From Chloroflexota bacterium (GTDB taxonomy: Bacteria; Chloroflexota; Dehalococcoidia; Tepidiformales; Tepidiformaceae): a DNA stretch of 64,000 nt. Where the stretch lies: NCBI GenBank assembly GCA_026702615.1, contig JAPPBY010000017.1, forward strand, positions 215,651 through 279,650. The letters run 5' to 3'. The number at the start of each line of letters is the position of its first letter. Position 1 is the stretch's first letter. A program made the translations under genes and the position numbers. Positions 7,947 through 16,515 of this stretch are shown piece by piece. The notes beneath the pieces are model-generated. The model did no database searches and was not told the DNA's origin. It saw only the letters and a list, made by a program, of their open reading frames with translations.

Positions 7947-9448
7947 CGGCCGCCCAGGGCGCAGCGGTCGGGGCTCGATCAGCCTGGCCGGTGGTCATCG
8001 CGCTCGGGCTCGGAGTCTTCATCGGGGGCTTCGACCAGACCTTCGTGGTTCCGGTCCTGACGGAGATGCTCGGGGACCTGGGCGTAGCGGTGAACGAGCT
8101 CGAACAGGCCTCGTGGATCCTGAACGGCTACCTGCTCGGCTACACGGTCGCCCTGCCCCTCATGGGGCGGTTCGCAGACGTACACGGGCACTACCGCATC
8201 TTCGTGATCGGGATGCTCATCTTCATGGGCGGCTCCGTGTTCGTCGCCTTCGCGCCCAACATCACCATCCTCACGATCGCGCGGGCGGTCACGGCACTCG
8301 GCGGGGGGGCGCTGGTGCCGGTGGGCCTGGCAATCGCCGCTCACGCCCTGCCCGCCTCGCAGCGCACGATCGGCCTGGGGTCGATTTCGACCCTGGACGA
8401 CGCTTCGAGCCTGGCGGGGCCGCTGTGGGGCACGCTCATCGGCGTGTGGATCGGCTGGCGGGGCCTGTTCTGGATGAACATCGTGCTGGCCCTGCCCATC
8501 CTCATCCTCGTGCTGGTGCTGGCGCGCCGCGCCTCCGCTCCGCCACGCGCCAACGAGCAGGTGGACTGGCAAGGGGGATTGCTGCTCGCACTGGCGCTGG
8601 GGGCATTGACGTTCGCGATCGCGGGGGCGGGGGAGAGCCTGCGCGAACTCTGGCAGATCCTGTCGCTCTACGGGGCGGCAGCGGTGTTCATGGCGTTCTT
8701 CGTGCGGCGCCAGCTTCGAGTTGAGTCACCGCTGATCGACATGCGGATGTTCCGGATCCGGCGTGTCGCCTTAGCAAATGTCGTCTTCCTGCTGGAAGGC
8801 ATGGCCCTCATCACAGCCCTCGTGAACGTGCCTCTGCTGGCGCAGGTGGTGTGGGGCATGGAGGGCGCGGGGCCGGGATTGATGCTGGGACGGATGGTCC
8901 TGTTCATGGCCGTCGGGGGGATTGCCGGAGGTGCGCTGGCGACCATCGCCGGGTACCGCCTGACGACCGTCGTGAGCTTCGTGATCGCCGCGGCAGGCCT
9001 GTTTGCGATGTCCGGCTGGGCGTCCGAACCGAGCCAGATCGCGCTGTGGACGGCACTGGGGCTGGCGGGGCTGGGATTCACGCTGGCCGACGCATCCCTC
9101 TACGCGACGATCATGGAGAGCGTCGAGGCGGGGCGGCGCGCCTCGGCCACCGCCGTGCTCCAGGTCTCGCAGACGCTGGGCATGGTCGTGGGCATGGCGC
9201 TGCTGGGGTCGGAGGGGCTGGGCCGCTTCGACCAGCGCGCCGGGAGCCTCTTCGCCCAGGAGCTGTTCGAGATTACGGAGGACCAACTGATTGACGTCGT
9301 CCGGCAGACGATGGACGAGACGTTCTTCGTGGCGGCGGTCCTCATGGCGGCGGCGGCCGTGCTCTCGCTCGGGCTCGGAGGGGGCCGGCTCTGGAGACGT
9401 CGGGGAAGCGGTGGGCCCGCTGCGTCCCCCGCTACCGGCGACCCGTGA
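7943..9448 (+). CDS. MFS transporter, DHA2-like (about 14 membrane segments)
   Basis: 501 aa multi-pass membrane protein. Seen: first helix WPVVIALGLGVFIGGFDQTFVV, then GYLLGYTVALPLMGRFADVHG, the drug:H+ antiporter A-type motif, and repeated hydrophobic segments through the C-terminus. It resembles DHA2 drug:H+ antiporters. GTG start at 7943 overlaps the TGA of the LppX-like lipoprotein, making this a coupled lipoprotein-pump pair like LprG-Rv1410c, which moves triacylglycerol-type lipids. That analogy is suggestive, not proven. The C-terminus is Arg/Gly rich. Followed by an NTF2-like gene 25 bases downstream. Confidence 0.85.
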   Translation: MTAAQGAAVGARSAWPVVIALGLGVFIGGFDQTFVVPVLTEMLGDLGVAVNELEQASWILNGYLLGYTVALPLMGRFADVHGHYRIFVIGMLIFMGGSVFVAFAPNITILTIARAVTALGGGALVPVGLAIAAHALPASQRTIGLGSISTLDDASSLAGPLWGTLIGVWIGWRGLFWMNIVLALPILILVLVLARRASAPPRANEQVDWQGGLLLALALGALTFAIAGAGESLRELWQILSLYGAAAVFMAFFVRRQLRVESPLIDMRMFRIRRVALANVVFLLEGMALITALVNVPLLAQVVWGMEGAGPGLMLGRMVLFMAVGGIAGGALATIAGYRLTTVVSFVIAAAGLFAMSGWASEPSQIALWTALGLAGLGFTLADASLYATIMESVEAGRRASATAVLQVSQTLGMVVGMALLGSEGLGRFDQRAGSLFAQELFEITEDQLIDVVRQTMDETFFVAAVLMAAAAVLSLGLGGGRLWRRRGSGGPAASPATGDP

Positions 9449-9473
9449 CGCTGAACAGCCGAGGAGGCACTCC

Positions 9474-9908
9474 ATGACAGAAACGCTGCGCGAGCAAAAC
9501 GACCGGATCGCGATCGTCGACGTGATCAATCGGTACGGCACGACGATCGACGCGGGCGACTACGAGGGGCTCGCCGACTGCTTTGCGTCGGACGCCGTCG
9601 TTCGATACGGCGGGGGCCGGGAGTTCCACAGCGGCGAGGAAGTCGCGGAGTTCGTGAAGGGCATGACAGTGGACTTCGTGGCCCAGCAACACCTGCTGGG
9701 GAACCACGAGGTCGTGCTCGAGGGCGACCGGGCGACGGCGACGACCTATCTCCACGCGACGCAGATCGAGCGGGAGGAGGCGGGAGGGGGCGTGGTCGTG
9801 ACCGGCGGGGTCTACCGCGACGTGCTGGTGCGCACGAAAGCCGGCTGGCGCATCGCTGAGCGCGAACTGGAAGGGCTGTGGCGCGAGCGGCGGGAGTCAG
9901 ACTCCTAG
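9474..9908 (+). CDS. SnoaL-like NTF2-fold protein
   Basis: 144 aa. Start ATG at 9474 has a GAGGAGG SD seven bases upstream. Seen: IAIVDVINRYGTTIDAGDYEG, CFASDAVVRYGGG, QHLLGNHEV and a C-terminal WRIAERELEGLWRER, which is the SnoaL-like pattern (helix, paired His, beta sheet). Relatives are small polyketide-type cyclases, dehydratases or ligand-binding proteins. It is distinct from the tandem NTF2-like pair at 2220-3267. Probably in one unit with the lipoprotein and MFS genes upstream; function unknown. Confidence 0.82.
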   Translation: MTETLREQNDRIAIVDVINRYGTTIDAGDYEGLADCFASDAVVRYGGGREFHSGEEVAEFVKGMTVDFVAQQHLLGNHEVVLEGDRATATTYLHATQIEREEAGGGVVVTGGVYRDVLVRTKAGWRIAERELEGLWRERRESDS

Positions 9909-9982
9909 CGGGTGGATGCGCCCTGCGGGGTTCAGCAGACCGCCGCGTGCCTGCCGAGGGGAACTGGTAGTTGTCAGCGCCC

Positions 9983-9988
9983 TATGAT
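9983..9988 (+). promoter_or_regulatory. -10 box (TATGAT) of the MFS-1 transcript
   Basis: TATGAT ends 6 bases before the ATG of a mini-ORF at 9995, so the transcript would start at that ATG. The MFS gene itself begins 23 bases further on. Confidence 0.5.
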
Positions 9989-9994
9989 GCGCGA

Positions 9995-10021
9995 ATGCGT
10001 GAACCGCTGACGGGCCAGTGA
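9995..10021 (+). CDS. Possible 8-residue leader peptide (uORF) of the MFS-1 gene
   Basis: ATG 6 bases after a TATGAT box, reading MREPLTGQ and ending with a TGA that overlaps the GTG of the MFS gene (GTGA). This is the coupling used between genes elsewhere here, and the leaderless spacing fits. It could tune translation of the exporter or simply be chance; the short length prevents any coding test. Confidence 0.35.
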   Translation: MREPLTGQ

Positions 10022-11313
10022 GCGAACGAACACAGAGCGTCCCTTCCCCACCGGCGCGGGCCGGCAACCGGCCGTCGTTGCCGACCCTGGAGACGTTCTC
10101 GGCGTTTCGTTCCCGCCCGTTCACCTACCTCTGGATCAACACGCTGAGCTTCGCGCTGGTGCAGGCGATGCAGCGGTTCGCGTTCGTCTGGCTGGTGATC
10201 GAGGCGATCGACGAGGGCGGGCTGGGGCGGGGGTCGGAGTGGTCGGGGGCGGTGTTCTTCGCACTGGGCATCCCGGTGCTGTTCTTCACGATCCCCGCGG
10301 GCGTGCTCGCCGACCGCATCAACCGGCGCACGCTCGTGCTCGCCAGCCAAGTCGTGGCGGTGGCGGTGACCGTGGCCGCGGGGGTGATCATCGTGGCAGG
10401 GGCGATGACGACGGTGCTGGCGCTGCTGCTGGCGGCGGGCGTAGGCGCGACCATCGCGGTGGGCCTGCCCGTGCGGAACGCGATCGTTCCCACCGTGGTC
10501 GACCGCGACACGCTGCTGAAGGCGATCGTGATGATGAGCATGGCGATGAACATCTCGCAGATCGTCGGAGCCTCGCTGGGGGGCCTCGCGATCGCGGTGT
10601 GGGGCATCGGCGGAGCTTTCATCGCGCAGGGGGTCCTGCTCCTGGTCGGGACGCTGGCGCTGATCCCGCTTCGAGTGCCGACGGTGCGGGCAGCGGAGCA
10701 GCACCGGCAACCGATCCAGGAGCTACGCGAGGGGATGGGTTTCGTCTGGGATCACCAGGGCATCCGCACGCTCATCATCCTGCTGGCGATCGCCGGCATC
10801 TTCCTCATCGGCCCGTTCGGCACGCTCCTTCCGCAGATCGCCAAGGAGGAGTTGGGGCGGAATGCATTCGAGGCAAGCCTGCTGTTCACGTTCATGGGCG
10901 TGGGCACCGTGATCAGCTCGCTTGCCATCGCCTCCGTGCCCGAGTTGCGCAACAAGGGGGGCTGGGTCATCGGCACGTTGATCTCAGCAGGCATCGTGGT
11001 GCCGCTGCTGGGAGTCTCGCCCTGGTACCCGTTAACGGCGGGCGTCATGTTCTGCGGAGGCGTGGCCGCGGGCATCTTCATGAACCTGAACCAGACGCTC
11101 GTGCAGGCGAACACGCCACCCGAGATCATGGGGCGGGTGGTGAGCATTCACACACTGGCGTTCCAGGGGGTGGGGCCGTTCGGGGGGATCCTGGCGGGGC
11201 TCATGGCGGCCTGGCTGGGAGCGCCTACCTGGATGGTGATCAGCGGGGCAATCCTGTTCGTGCTGACGACCTGGGCATTGGTCACGCAGCCGGCGCTGCG
11301 GAAGATGTCCTAG
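10018..11313 (+). CDS. MFS transporter, MFS-1 (EntS/MFS_3-like exporter)
   Basis: 431 aa, 12 predicted membrane segments. Seen: FRSRPFTYLWINTLSFALVQ at the first helix and PVLFFTIPAGVLADRINRRT, an A-like MFS motif. Family members export siderophores or drugs. It is a close paralog of the MFS at 12230-13525: exactly the same length, the same N-terminus from SLPTLETFSAF onward, and long shared stretches through the transmembrane core. The two are separated by an SDR gene on the opposite strand. The GTG start is supported by the paralog's GTG and by the GTGA overlap with the short upstream ORF. Substrate unknown. Confidence 0.85.
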   Translation: MSERTQSVPSPPARAGNRPSLPTLETFSAFRSRPFTYLWINTLSFALVQAMQRFAFVWLVIEAIDEGGLGRGSEWSGAVFFALGIPVLFFTIPAGVLADRINRRTLVLASQVVAVAVTVAAGVIIVAGAMTTVLALLLAAGVGATIAVGLPVRNAIVPTVVDRDTLLKAIVMMSMAMNISQIVGASLGGLAIAVWGIGGAFIAQGVLLLVGTLALIPLRVPTVRAAEQHRQPIQELREGMGFVWDHQGIRTLIILLAIAGIFLIGPFGTLLPQIAKEELGRNAFEASLLFTFMGVGTVISSLAIASVPELRNKGGWVIGTLISAGIVVPLLGVSPWYPLTAGVMFCGGVAAGIFMNLNQTLVQANTPPEIMGRVVSIHTLAFQGVGPFGGILAGLMAAWLGAPTWMVISGAILFVLTTWALVTQPALRKMS

Positions 11314-11335
11314 GCCTCCGCCACTGCCCCGAGGC

Positions 11336-12139
11336 TTAGTCGGTGAAGACGCCCCCGTGGGGATGGAGCAGCGCGCCGGTGTAGAAGCTCGAGTCGTCGC
11401 AGGCGAGGAAGAGGGCGGTCTTGGCAACCTCCTCGGGGACGCCCATGCGCTTCATCGGCGTAAGGCCCATCGACCAGCTTCCGCCTACCTCGCTCTCGCT
11501 CAGGCCGGCCGTCATGGGGGTTTCGATGAAGCCGGGACCGATCGCGTTGACGCGGATGTTGTGGAAGGCGAGCTCCATCGCCAGCACCTTGGTCAGCATC
11601 CAGACGCCCGCCTTGGAGACGCAGTAGGGACCGACGCCGACCTGGGGAACCTTCGCCATGATCGATGCGATGTTGATGATGGCGCCGCCGTTGTCCGCCT
11701 CGACCATCCGGCGGGCGACGGCGCGGTCGGAAAGCAGCACGCCAGTGAGGTTCACGTCCAGCACCTTCTGGAAGGCTTCGACGGGGGCGTGCAGGAGGAA
11801 GGAGTCGTTGACGCCCACCGAGCTGATCTGCACAGGCTCGGGGTCCATGTAACGCCAGTTGCTGATGCCGGCGGCGGCGAGGAGGACATCGATGGCGCCG
11901 AAGGTCTCGACGGCAGCCTCGGCCATGGCTTCGCAGGAGGCCTCATCGCTTGTGTCGGTGCTGACGTAGATGGCCTCGCGTCCACGTGCCCGTACGGCCG
12001 CGACGGAGTCGGCGCCGTCCTGGAGGTCGGCGATGACGACGTTGGCGCCCTCGTCGGCGTAGAGCTCGGCGGTGGCGCGGCCGATGCCGCTGGCTCCGCC
12101 TGTGATGACCGCGACCTTACCCTCGAGCTTGCCTGCCAT
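11336..12139 (-). CDS. Short-chain dehydrogenase/reductase between two MFS paralogs
   Basis: 267 aa NAD(P)-dependent SDR. Seen: GKVAVITGGASGIGRAT (the TGxxxGIG motif), IVIADLQ-type second strand, VLLAAAGIS replacing the usual NNAG, INIASIM and the catalytic YCVSK. The ending SFYTGALLHPHGG is typical. An in-frame ATG exists at 12154, but ATG at 12139 is chosen because a GGGGAGA SD lies about 7 bases upstream. It is oriented against both flanking MFS genes. The loss of the NNAG asparagines is a mild deviation; activity is still likely since Tyr and Lys are present. Confidence 0.88.
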   Translation of the reverse strand: MAGKLEGKVAVITGGASGIGRATAELYADEGANVVIADLQDGADSVAAVRARGREAIYVSTDTSDEASCEAMAEAAVETFGAIDVLLAAAGISNWRYMDPEPVQISSVGVNDSFLLHAPVEAFQKVLDVNLTGVLLSDRAVARRMVEADNGGAIINIASIMAKVPQVGVGPYCVSKAGVWMLTKVLAMELAFHNIRVNAIGPGFIETPMTAGLSESEVGGSWSMGLTPMKRMGVPEEVAKTALFLACDDSSFYTGALLHPHGGVFTD

Positions 12140-12216
12140 CTGAAGTCTCCCCACGTAAAGCTGGCGGGACTATAGCGGAGCAGAGGGGGCCGGGACGCCA
12201 AGACGGAGCAGCCCTG

Positions 12217-12222
12217 TAGGAT
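12217..12222 (+). promoter_or_regulatory. -10 box (TAGGAT) for leaderless MFS-2
   Basis: TAGGAT ends 7 bases before the GTG at 12230. An in-frame ATG at 12221 overlaps the box itself and so cannot be the start if this is the promoter. Confidence 0.5.
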
Positions 12223-12229
12223 GCGACGG

Positions 12230-13525
12230 GTGACCGAACAGGCTCGGGGCGCGGCAGGCGCCCCAGCGCGCCCTGCCAGCCGCCCCTCGCTGCCGACACT
12301 GGAGACATTTTCCGCCTTCAAGTCGCGGCCCTTCACGTACCTCTGGATCAACACGATGAGCTTCGCGCTCGTGCAGGCGACGCAGCGCTTCGCATTCGTC
12401 TGGCTGGTGATCGAGGGAGTCGAGAGAGGGGGACTGGGGCTCGGGGCGGGGGCGACCGGGATGGTGGCCTTCGCGCTCGGCGTTCCCGTGCTATTCGTCA
12501 CCATCCCGGCGGGCGTACTGGCGGACCGCATGGACCGGCGCACGCTCGTGCTGGGCAGCCAGCTCGTAGCCGTTGGAGTGACGTTTGCGGCGGGTGTGAT
12601 CCTGCTCGCCGGGGAGATGACGACAGTCATCGCCATGCTGCTGGCGGCGGGGGTGGGGGCGACGATCGCGGTAGGCCTGCCCGTGCGGAACGCGATCGTT
12701 CCAACGGTGGTGGAACGAGACACGCTGCTGAAGGCGATCGTGATGATGAGCATGGCGATGAACGTCTCGCAAATCGTGGGGGCCGGGCTGGGAGGCCTGG
12801 CGATCGCCATCTGGGGCATCGGAGGGGCATTCGTGGCGCAGGGCGTCGTTCTGTTGATCGGGACACTGGCGCTGGTACCGCTTCGGGTTCCGAGGGCCCG
12901 CGAGGCCGCGGAACACCGGGCTCCGATGCAGGACCTGCTGGACGGGCTGCGCTTCGTGTGGAGGCACCAGGGCATCCGAACGCTGATCCTGCTGTTGGCC
13001 GGCTCAGGGATCTTCATGATCGGCCCGTTCACGTCGCTGCTTCCCCTGATTGCCAAGGAAGAGCTGGGACGGGAGGCGCTCCAGTCGAGCCTCCTCTTCG
13101 TCTTCATGGGGTTGGGGATGACGATCAGCTCGCTCGGGCTTGCCTCGTTACCCGACCTCAAGAACAAGGGCGGGTGGTTTATCGGCTCGCTGATGATGGG
13201 TGGGTTCACGCTCGTCGTCATCGGGCTATCGCCGTGGTACGCGTTGACGGCGACGGTAATGTTCACGGGAGGCATGGCAGGCGGGTTCTTCATGAACCTG
13301 AACCAGACCCTGGTCCAGGCCAATTCCCCCCACGAGATGATGGGCCGGGTGGTCGGCATCCACACGCTTGCCTTCCAGGGCATCGGACCGTTCGGAGGAC
13401 TGCTCGCGGGCCTTCTGGCAGCCCAGATGGGAGCCCCGCTCTGGATGGCGATCAGCGGCGCCGTGCTCTTTTGCCTGGCCTCCATGACGCTGGCGACGCA
13501 GCCGTCGTTGCGGAAGATGTCATAG
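12230..13525 (+). CDS. MFS transporter, MFS-2 (paralog of MFS-1)
   Basis: 431 aa, identical in length to MFS-1 and colinear with it end to end. Shared blocks include SRPFTYLWINT, PAGVLADR, VGLPVRNAIVPTVV and FFMNLNQTLVQAN. Start GTG at 12230 is preferred over ATG at 12221 because it aligns with MFS-1's start and stands 7 bases after a TAGGAT box. Probably an exporter from a tandem duplication; the SDR between them is inverted. Substrate unknown, and the pair may differ in substrate or regulation. Confidence 0.85.
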   Translation: MTEQARGAAGAPARPASRPSLPTLETFSAFKSRPFTYLWINTMSFALVQATQRFAFVWLVIEGVERGGLGLGAGATGMVAFALGVPVLFVTIPAGVLADRMDRRTLVLGSQLVAVGVTFAAGVILLAGEMTTVIAMLLAAGVGATIAVGLPVRNAIVPTVVERDTLLKAIVMMSMAMNVSQIVGAGLGGLAIAIWGIGGAFVAQGVVLLIGTLALVPLRVPRAREAAEHRAPMQDLLDGLRFVWRHQGIRTLILLLAGSGIFMIGPFTSLLPLIAKEELGREALQSSLLFVFMGLGMTISSLGLASLPDLKNKGGWFIGSLMMGGFTLVVIGLSPWYALTATVMFTGGMAGGFFMNLNQTLVQANSPHEMMGRVVGIHTLAFQGIGPFGGLLAGLLAAQMGAPLWMAISGAVLFCLASMTLATQPSLRKMS

Positions 13526-13574
13526 AGAACCCATGCGTATTGGGGTGCTAGTGTGGACCCAGGGGAGGGGGCTT

Positions 13575-13778
13575 GTGGGCAACCTCCGGCAGTTTCTGAA
13601 TTCGCGAGTATCCGGTGCACTTGCTGGCATCCTCTCGTGGGTTTACGACTGGATCGGAAAGGACTACGAGAGCCGCCCCTATCGAGGTCGGCGGGACCGG
13701 CTGTTGTCGACTGTCACAATCGCCCTGCTGCTGCTCGTAGTTGCCGTGCTGGCAGGACTAACAATGGCTCCTCCTTGA
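13575..13778 (+). CDS. Small single-pass membrane protein
   Basis: 67 aa from GTG at 13575, preceded by an AGGGGAGGGGG SD. Seen: amphipathic N-terminal half with charged YESRPYRGRRDR, then one hydrophobic helix TIALLLLVVAVLAGLTM at the C-terminus. An ATG at 13533 gives 81 aa and is possible. No family recognised. It follows the MFS-2 stop by about 50 bases on the same strand, so it could be a small partner of the transporter; that is inference. Confidence 0.5.
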   Translation: MGNLRQFLNSRVSGALAGILSWVYDWIGKDYESRPYRGRRDRLLSTVTIALLLLVVAVLAGLTMAPP

Positions 13779-13902
13779 TGTGGGGCAGTACCCGCTACCA
13801 AGGCTCGGGAATCGAATCAATGACCTTGGTGCGGACCGTTTACGGCCTTGGGGGGGTCTGGTAGCGTTCGGGCGGCCCCTGAAGGGGGCGCGGAGAGACC
13901 CC

Positions 13903-15084
<1,182 letters not shown>

Positions 15085-15100
15085 CGGCCCGGGGCCCGGG

Positions 15101-15619
15101 ATGGCCCTTCCGGAAGGGCGTTACTGCCCCTACTGCGGTGAGGGGCTGCGTCGCGAGCCTGTGGATGGCCGGCACCTACCAGAAGCGGCGCTGAAACCCG
15201 CGTGCCCGAGCTGCGGCTACGTTCACCTGGACGCGCCAACGCCCGTGGCGGGGGCCCTCGTCGAAAAGGAGGGCGAGGTGCTGCTGGTGAGGCCGCACGG
15301 CGCCGAGGAATTCGCGCTGGTGGGGGGCTACCCCGAACCGTACGAGACGATCGAGGAGGCAGCGGTGCGGGAAGTGCGGGAGGAAACGGGGCTGGAAGTC
15401 GAGGTCGGGAGCATCCTGGGCAGCTACTCCTGCGAGCCGGTAGGCCAGAACCTGGTGCTGGTCGTGTGCGTGGCGCGGGTGGTGGGCGGGGACTTTCGAT
15501 TGCAGGAAGAGGAACTGGCCGAGGGACGATGGTTCCCGCTCGATGGGTTGCCGGCGTGGCCGGAGGGATGGCCCCTGCAGGACGTGTTCGCGGACCACGG
15601 TTGGGAAGGGAACCGTTAA
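15101..15619 (+). CDS. Nudix hydrolase with N-terminal zinc ribbon
   Basis: 172 aa. Seen: four-cysteine ribbon YCPYCG...CPSCGY near residues 8-42, then the Nudix box GGYPEPYETIEEAAVREVREETGL, which satisfies GX5EX7REUXEEXGU. The zinc ribbon and fold resemble NADH pyrophosphatase (NudC), though the whole protein is shorter than NudC. It would hydrolyse a nucleoside diphosphate derivative (NADH, ADP-ribose or a CoA compound) in the cytoplasm. Location directly after acyl-CoA dehydrogenase allows co-transcription, but the 3' neighbour has its own promoter. Confidence 0.88.
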   Translation: MALPEGRYCPYCGEGLRREPVDGRHLPEAALKPACPSCGYVHLDAPTPVAGALVEKEGEVLLVRPHGAEEFALVGGYPEPYETIEEAAVREVREETGLEVEVGSILGSYSCEPVGQNLVLVVCVARVVGGDFRLQEEELAEGRWFPLDGLPAWPEGWPLQDVFADHGWEGNR

Positions 15620-15670
15620 GGGTTAGGACTTTCTTAATGTAAGGGGGTAGCGCTCAACCAGCCGATCGCC

Positions 15671-15676
15671 TATACT
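15671..15676 (+). promoter_or_regulatory. -10 box (TATACT) for the winged-helix regulator
   Basis: TATACT lies about 36 bases before the ATG at 15712. A -35 hexamer was not identified. The leader has a purine-rich stretch ATAGGGG. Confidence 0.5.
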
Positions 15677-15711
15677 TGTGTGTAGCAACCGTTGAATAGG
15701 GGTTATCGGGC

Positions 15712-16503
15712 ATGACCTCGTCGGCAGCCGACGAACTCAGCGAGGCGCTGACCCGCCTCCAGGGCGAGCGCGAGACCATCCTCGGCGAGATCGCGACGAT
15801 TGAGCGCGACCTCGGGGAGAAGCACGAATCGCTCTCCGACGTGAACGAGAAAATCGAAGCATTGCGGAAGACGCTCGCCGTCTTGCGCCCGGACCTGGTG
15901 CGCAATCTGGAGCGGCCAGCAGCCCCCGAGGACGAGGACGAGCCGGACGAGCAAGCGCCGGCTGAGGCGGCGACAGCGGCGGACTTCTCAGAACTGCCCC
16001 GCCAAACGGCCGTGCTTGGCATCCTCGCGGGGGCCACCGAGGCCATGCACTATCAGGAGATCGCGGAGATCGCGGGCGCGCCGGCGAGCAGCGTTTCTCC
16101 CAACCTCTCGCACCTGAAGTACCGGGATCTGGTGGAATCGACTGACCCGGGTACGTACCGGCTGGCTCCCGTGCTCCCGCTCGAGAGCGAGCAGGAGGCC
16201 AACGAGGCGCTGCGCGCCGTGGCGACCGCGATCGTGGACGACCGGCAGTGGGACATTCTCGAGGCAGTGTTCGAGATGGACGAGCGACTACCGTTCGTCG
16301 GGTTCGAGCACTTCCGGCGAAACCGGCTCGCCAATGTCACGGGCGTTCGCTGGGCGAACGACCGGCTGACACACGCCCTGATGAAGGAGTTGCTGAGCCG
16401 GGAGCTGATCGAGGTCTATCACACGGACAACCCGCGCAATCCAGAGTTCCCGACAGCGGCGATTCGCCTGACGGCCGAGGGGCTGGACGAGATCGAGGAC
16501 TAG
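15712..16503 (+). CDS. Coiled-coil plus winged-helix protein (unclassified regulator)
   Basis: 263 aa. Seen: long N-terminal heptad helix (about residues 5-70, EALTRLQGERETILGEIATI), an acidic linker rich in E/D/P, then a winged-helix-like DNA-binding region with MHYQEIAEIAGAPASSVSPN and a second wing-like segment VESTDPGTYRL. A second helical C-terminal block ends in RLTAEGLDEIED. The pattern fits a transcriptional regulator or a chromosome-associated protein. It is monocistronic by its own TATACT promoter and convergent with the CaiB gene. No exact family recognised. Confidence 0.6.
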   Translation: MTSSAADELSEALTRLQGERETILGEIATIERDLGEKHESLSDVNEKIEALRKTLAVLRPDLVRNLERPAAPEDEDEPDEQAPAEAATAADFSELPRQTAVLGILAGATEAMHYQEIAEIAGAPASSVSPNLSHLKYRDLVESTDPGTYRLAPVLPLESEQEANEALRAVATAIVDDRQWDILEAVFEMDERLPFVGFEHFRRNRLANVTGVRWANDRLTHALMKELLSRELIEVYHTDNPRNPEFPTAAIRLTAEGLDEIED

Positions 16504-16515
16504 CCGGACCGCGCG

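Noticed and set aside
13780..13902. Extended N-terminus of the acyl-CoA dehydrogenase
   Set aside because: The ATG at 13903 has a GGAGA SD and gives the standard family length.
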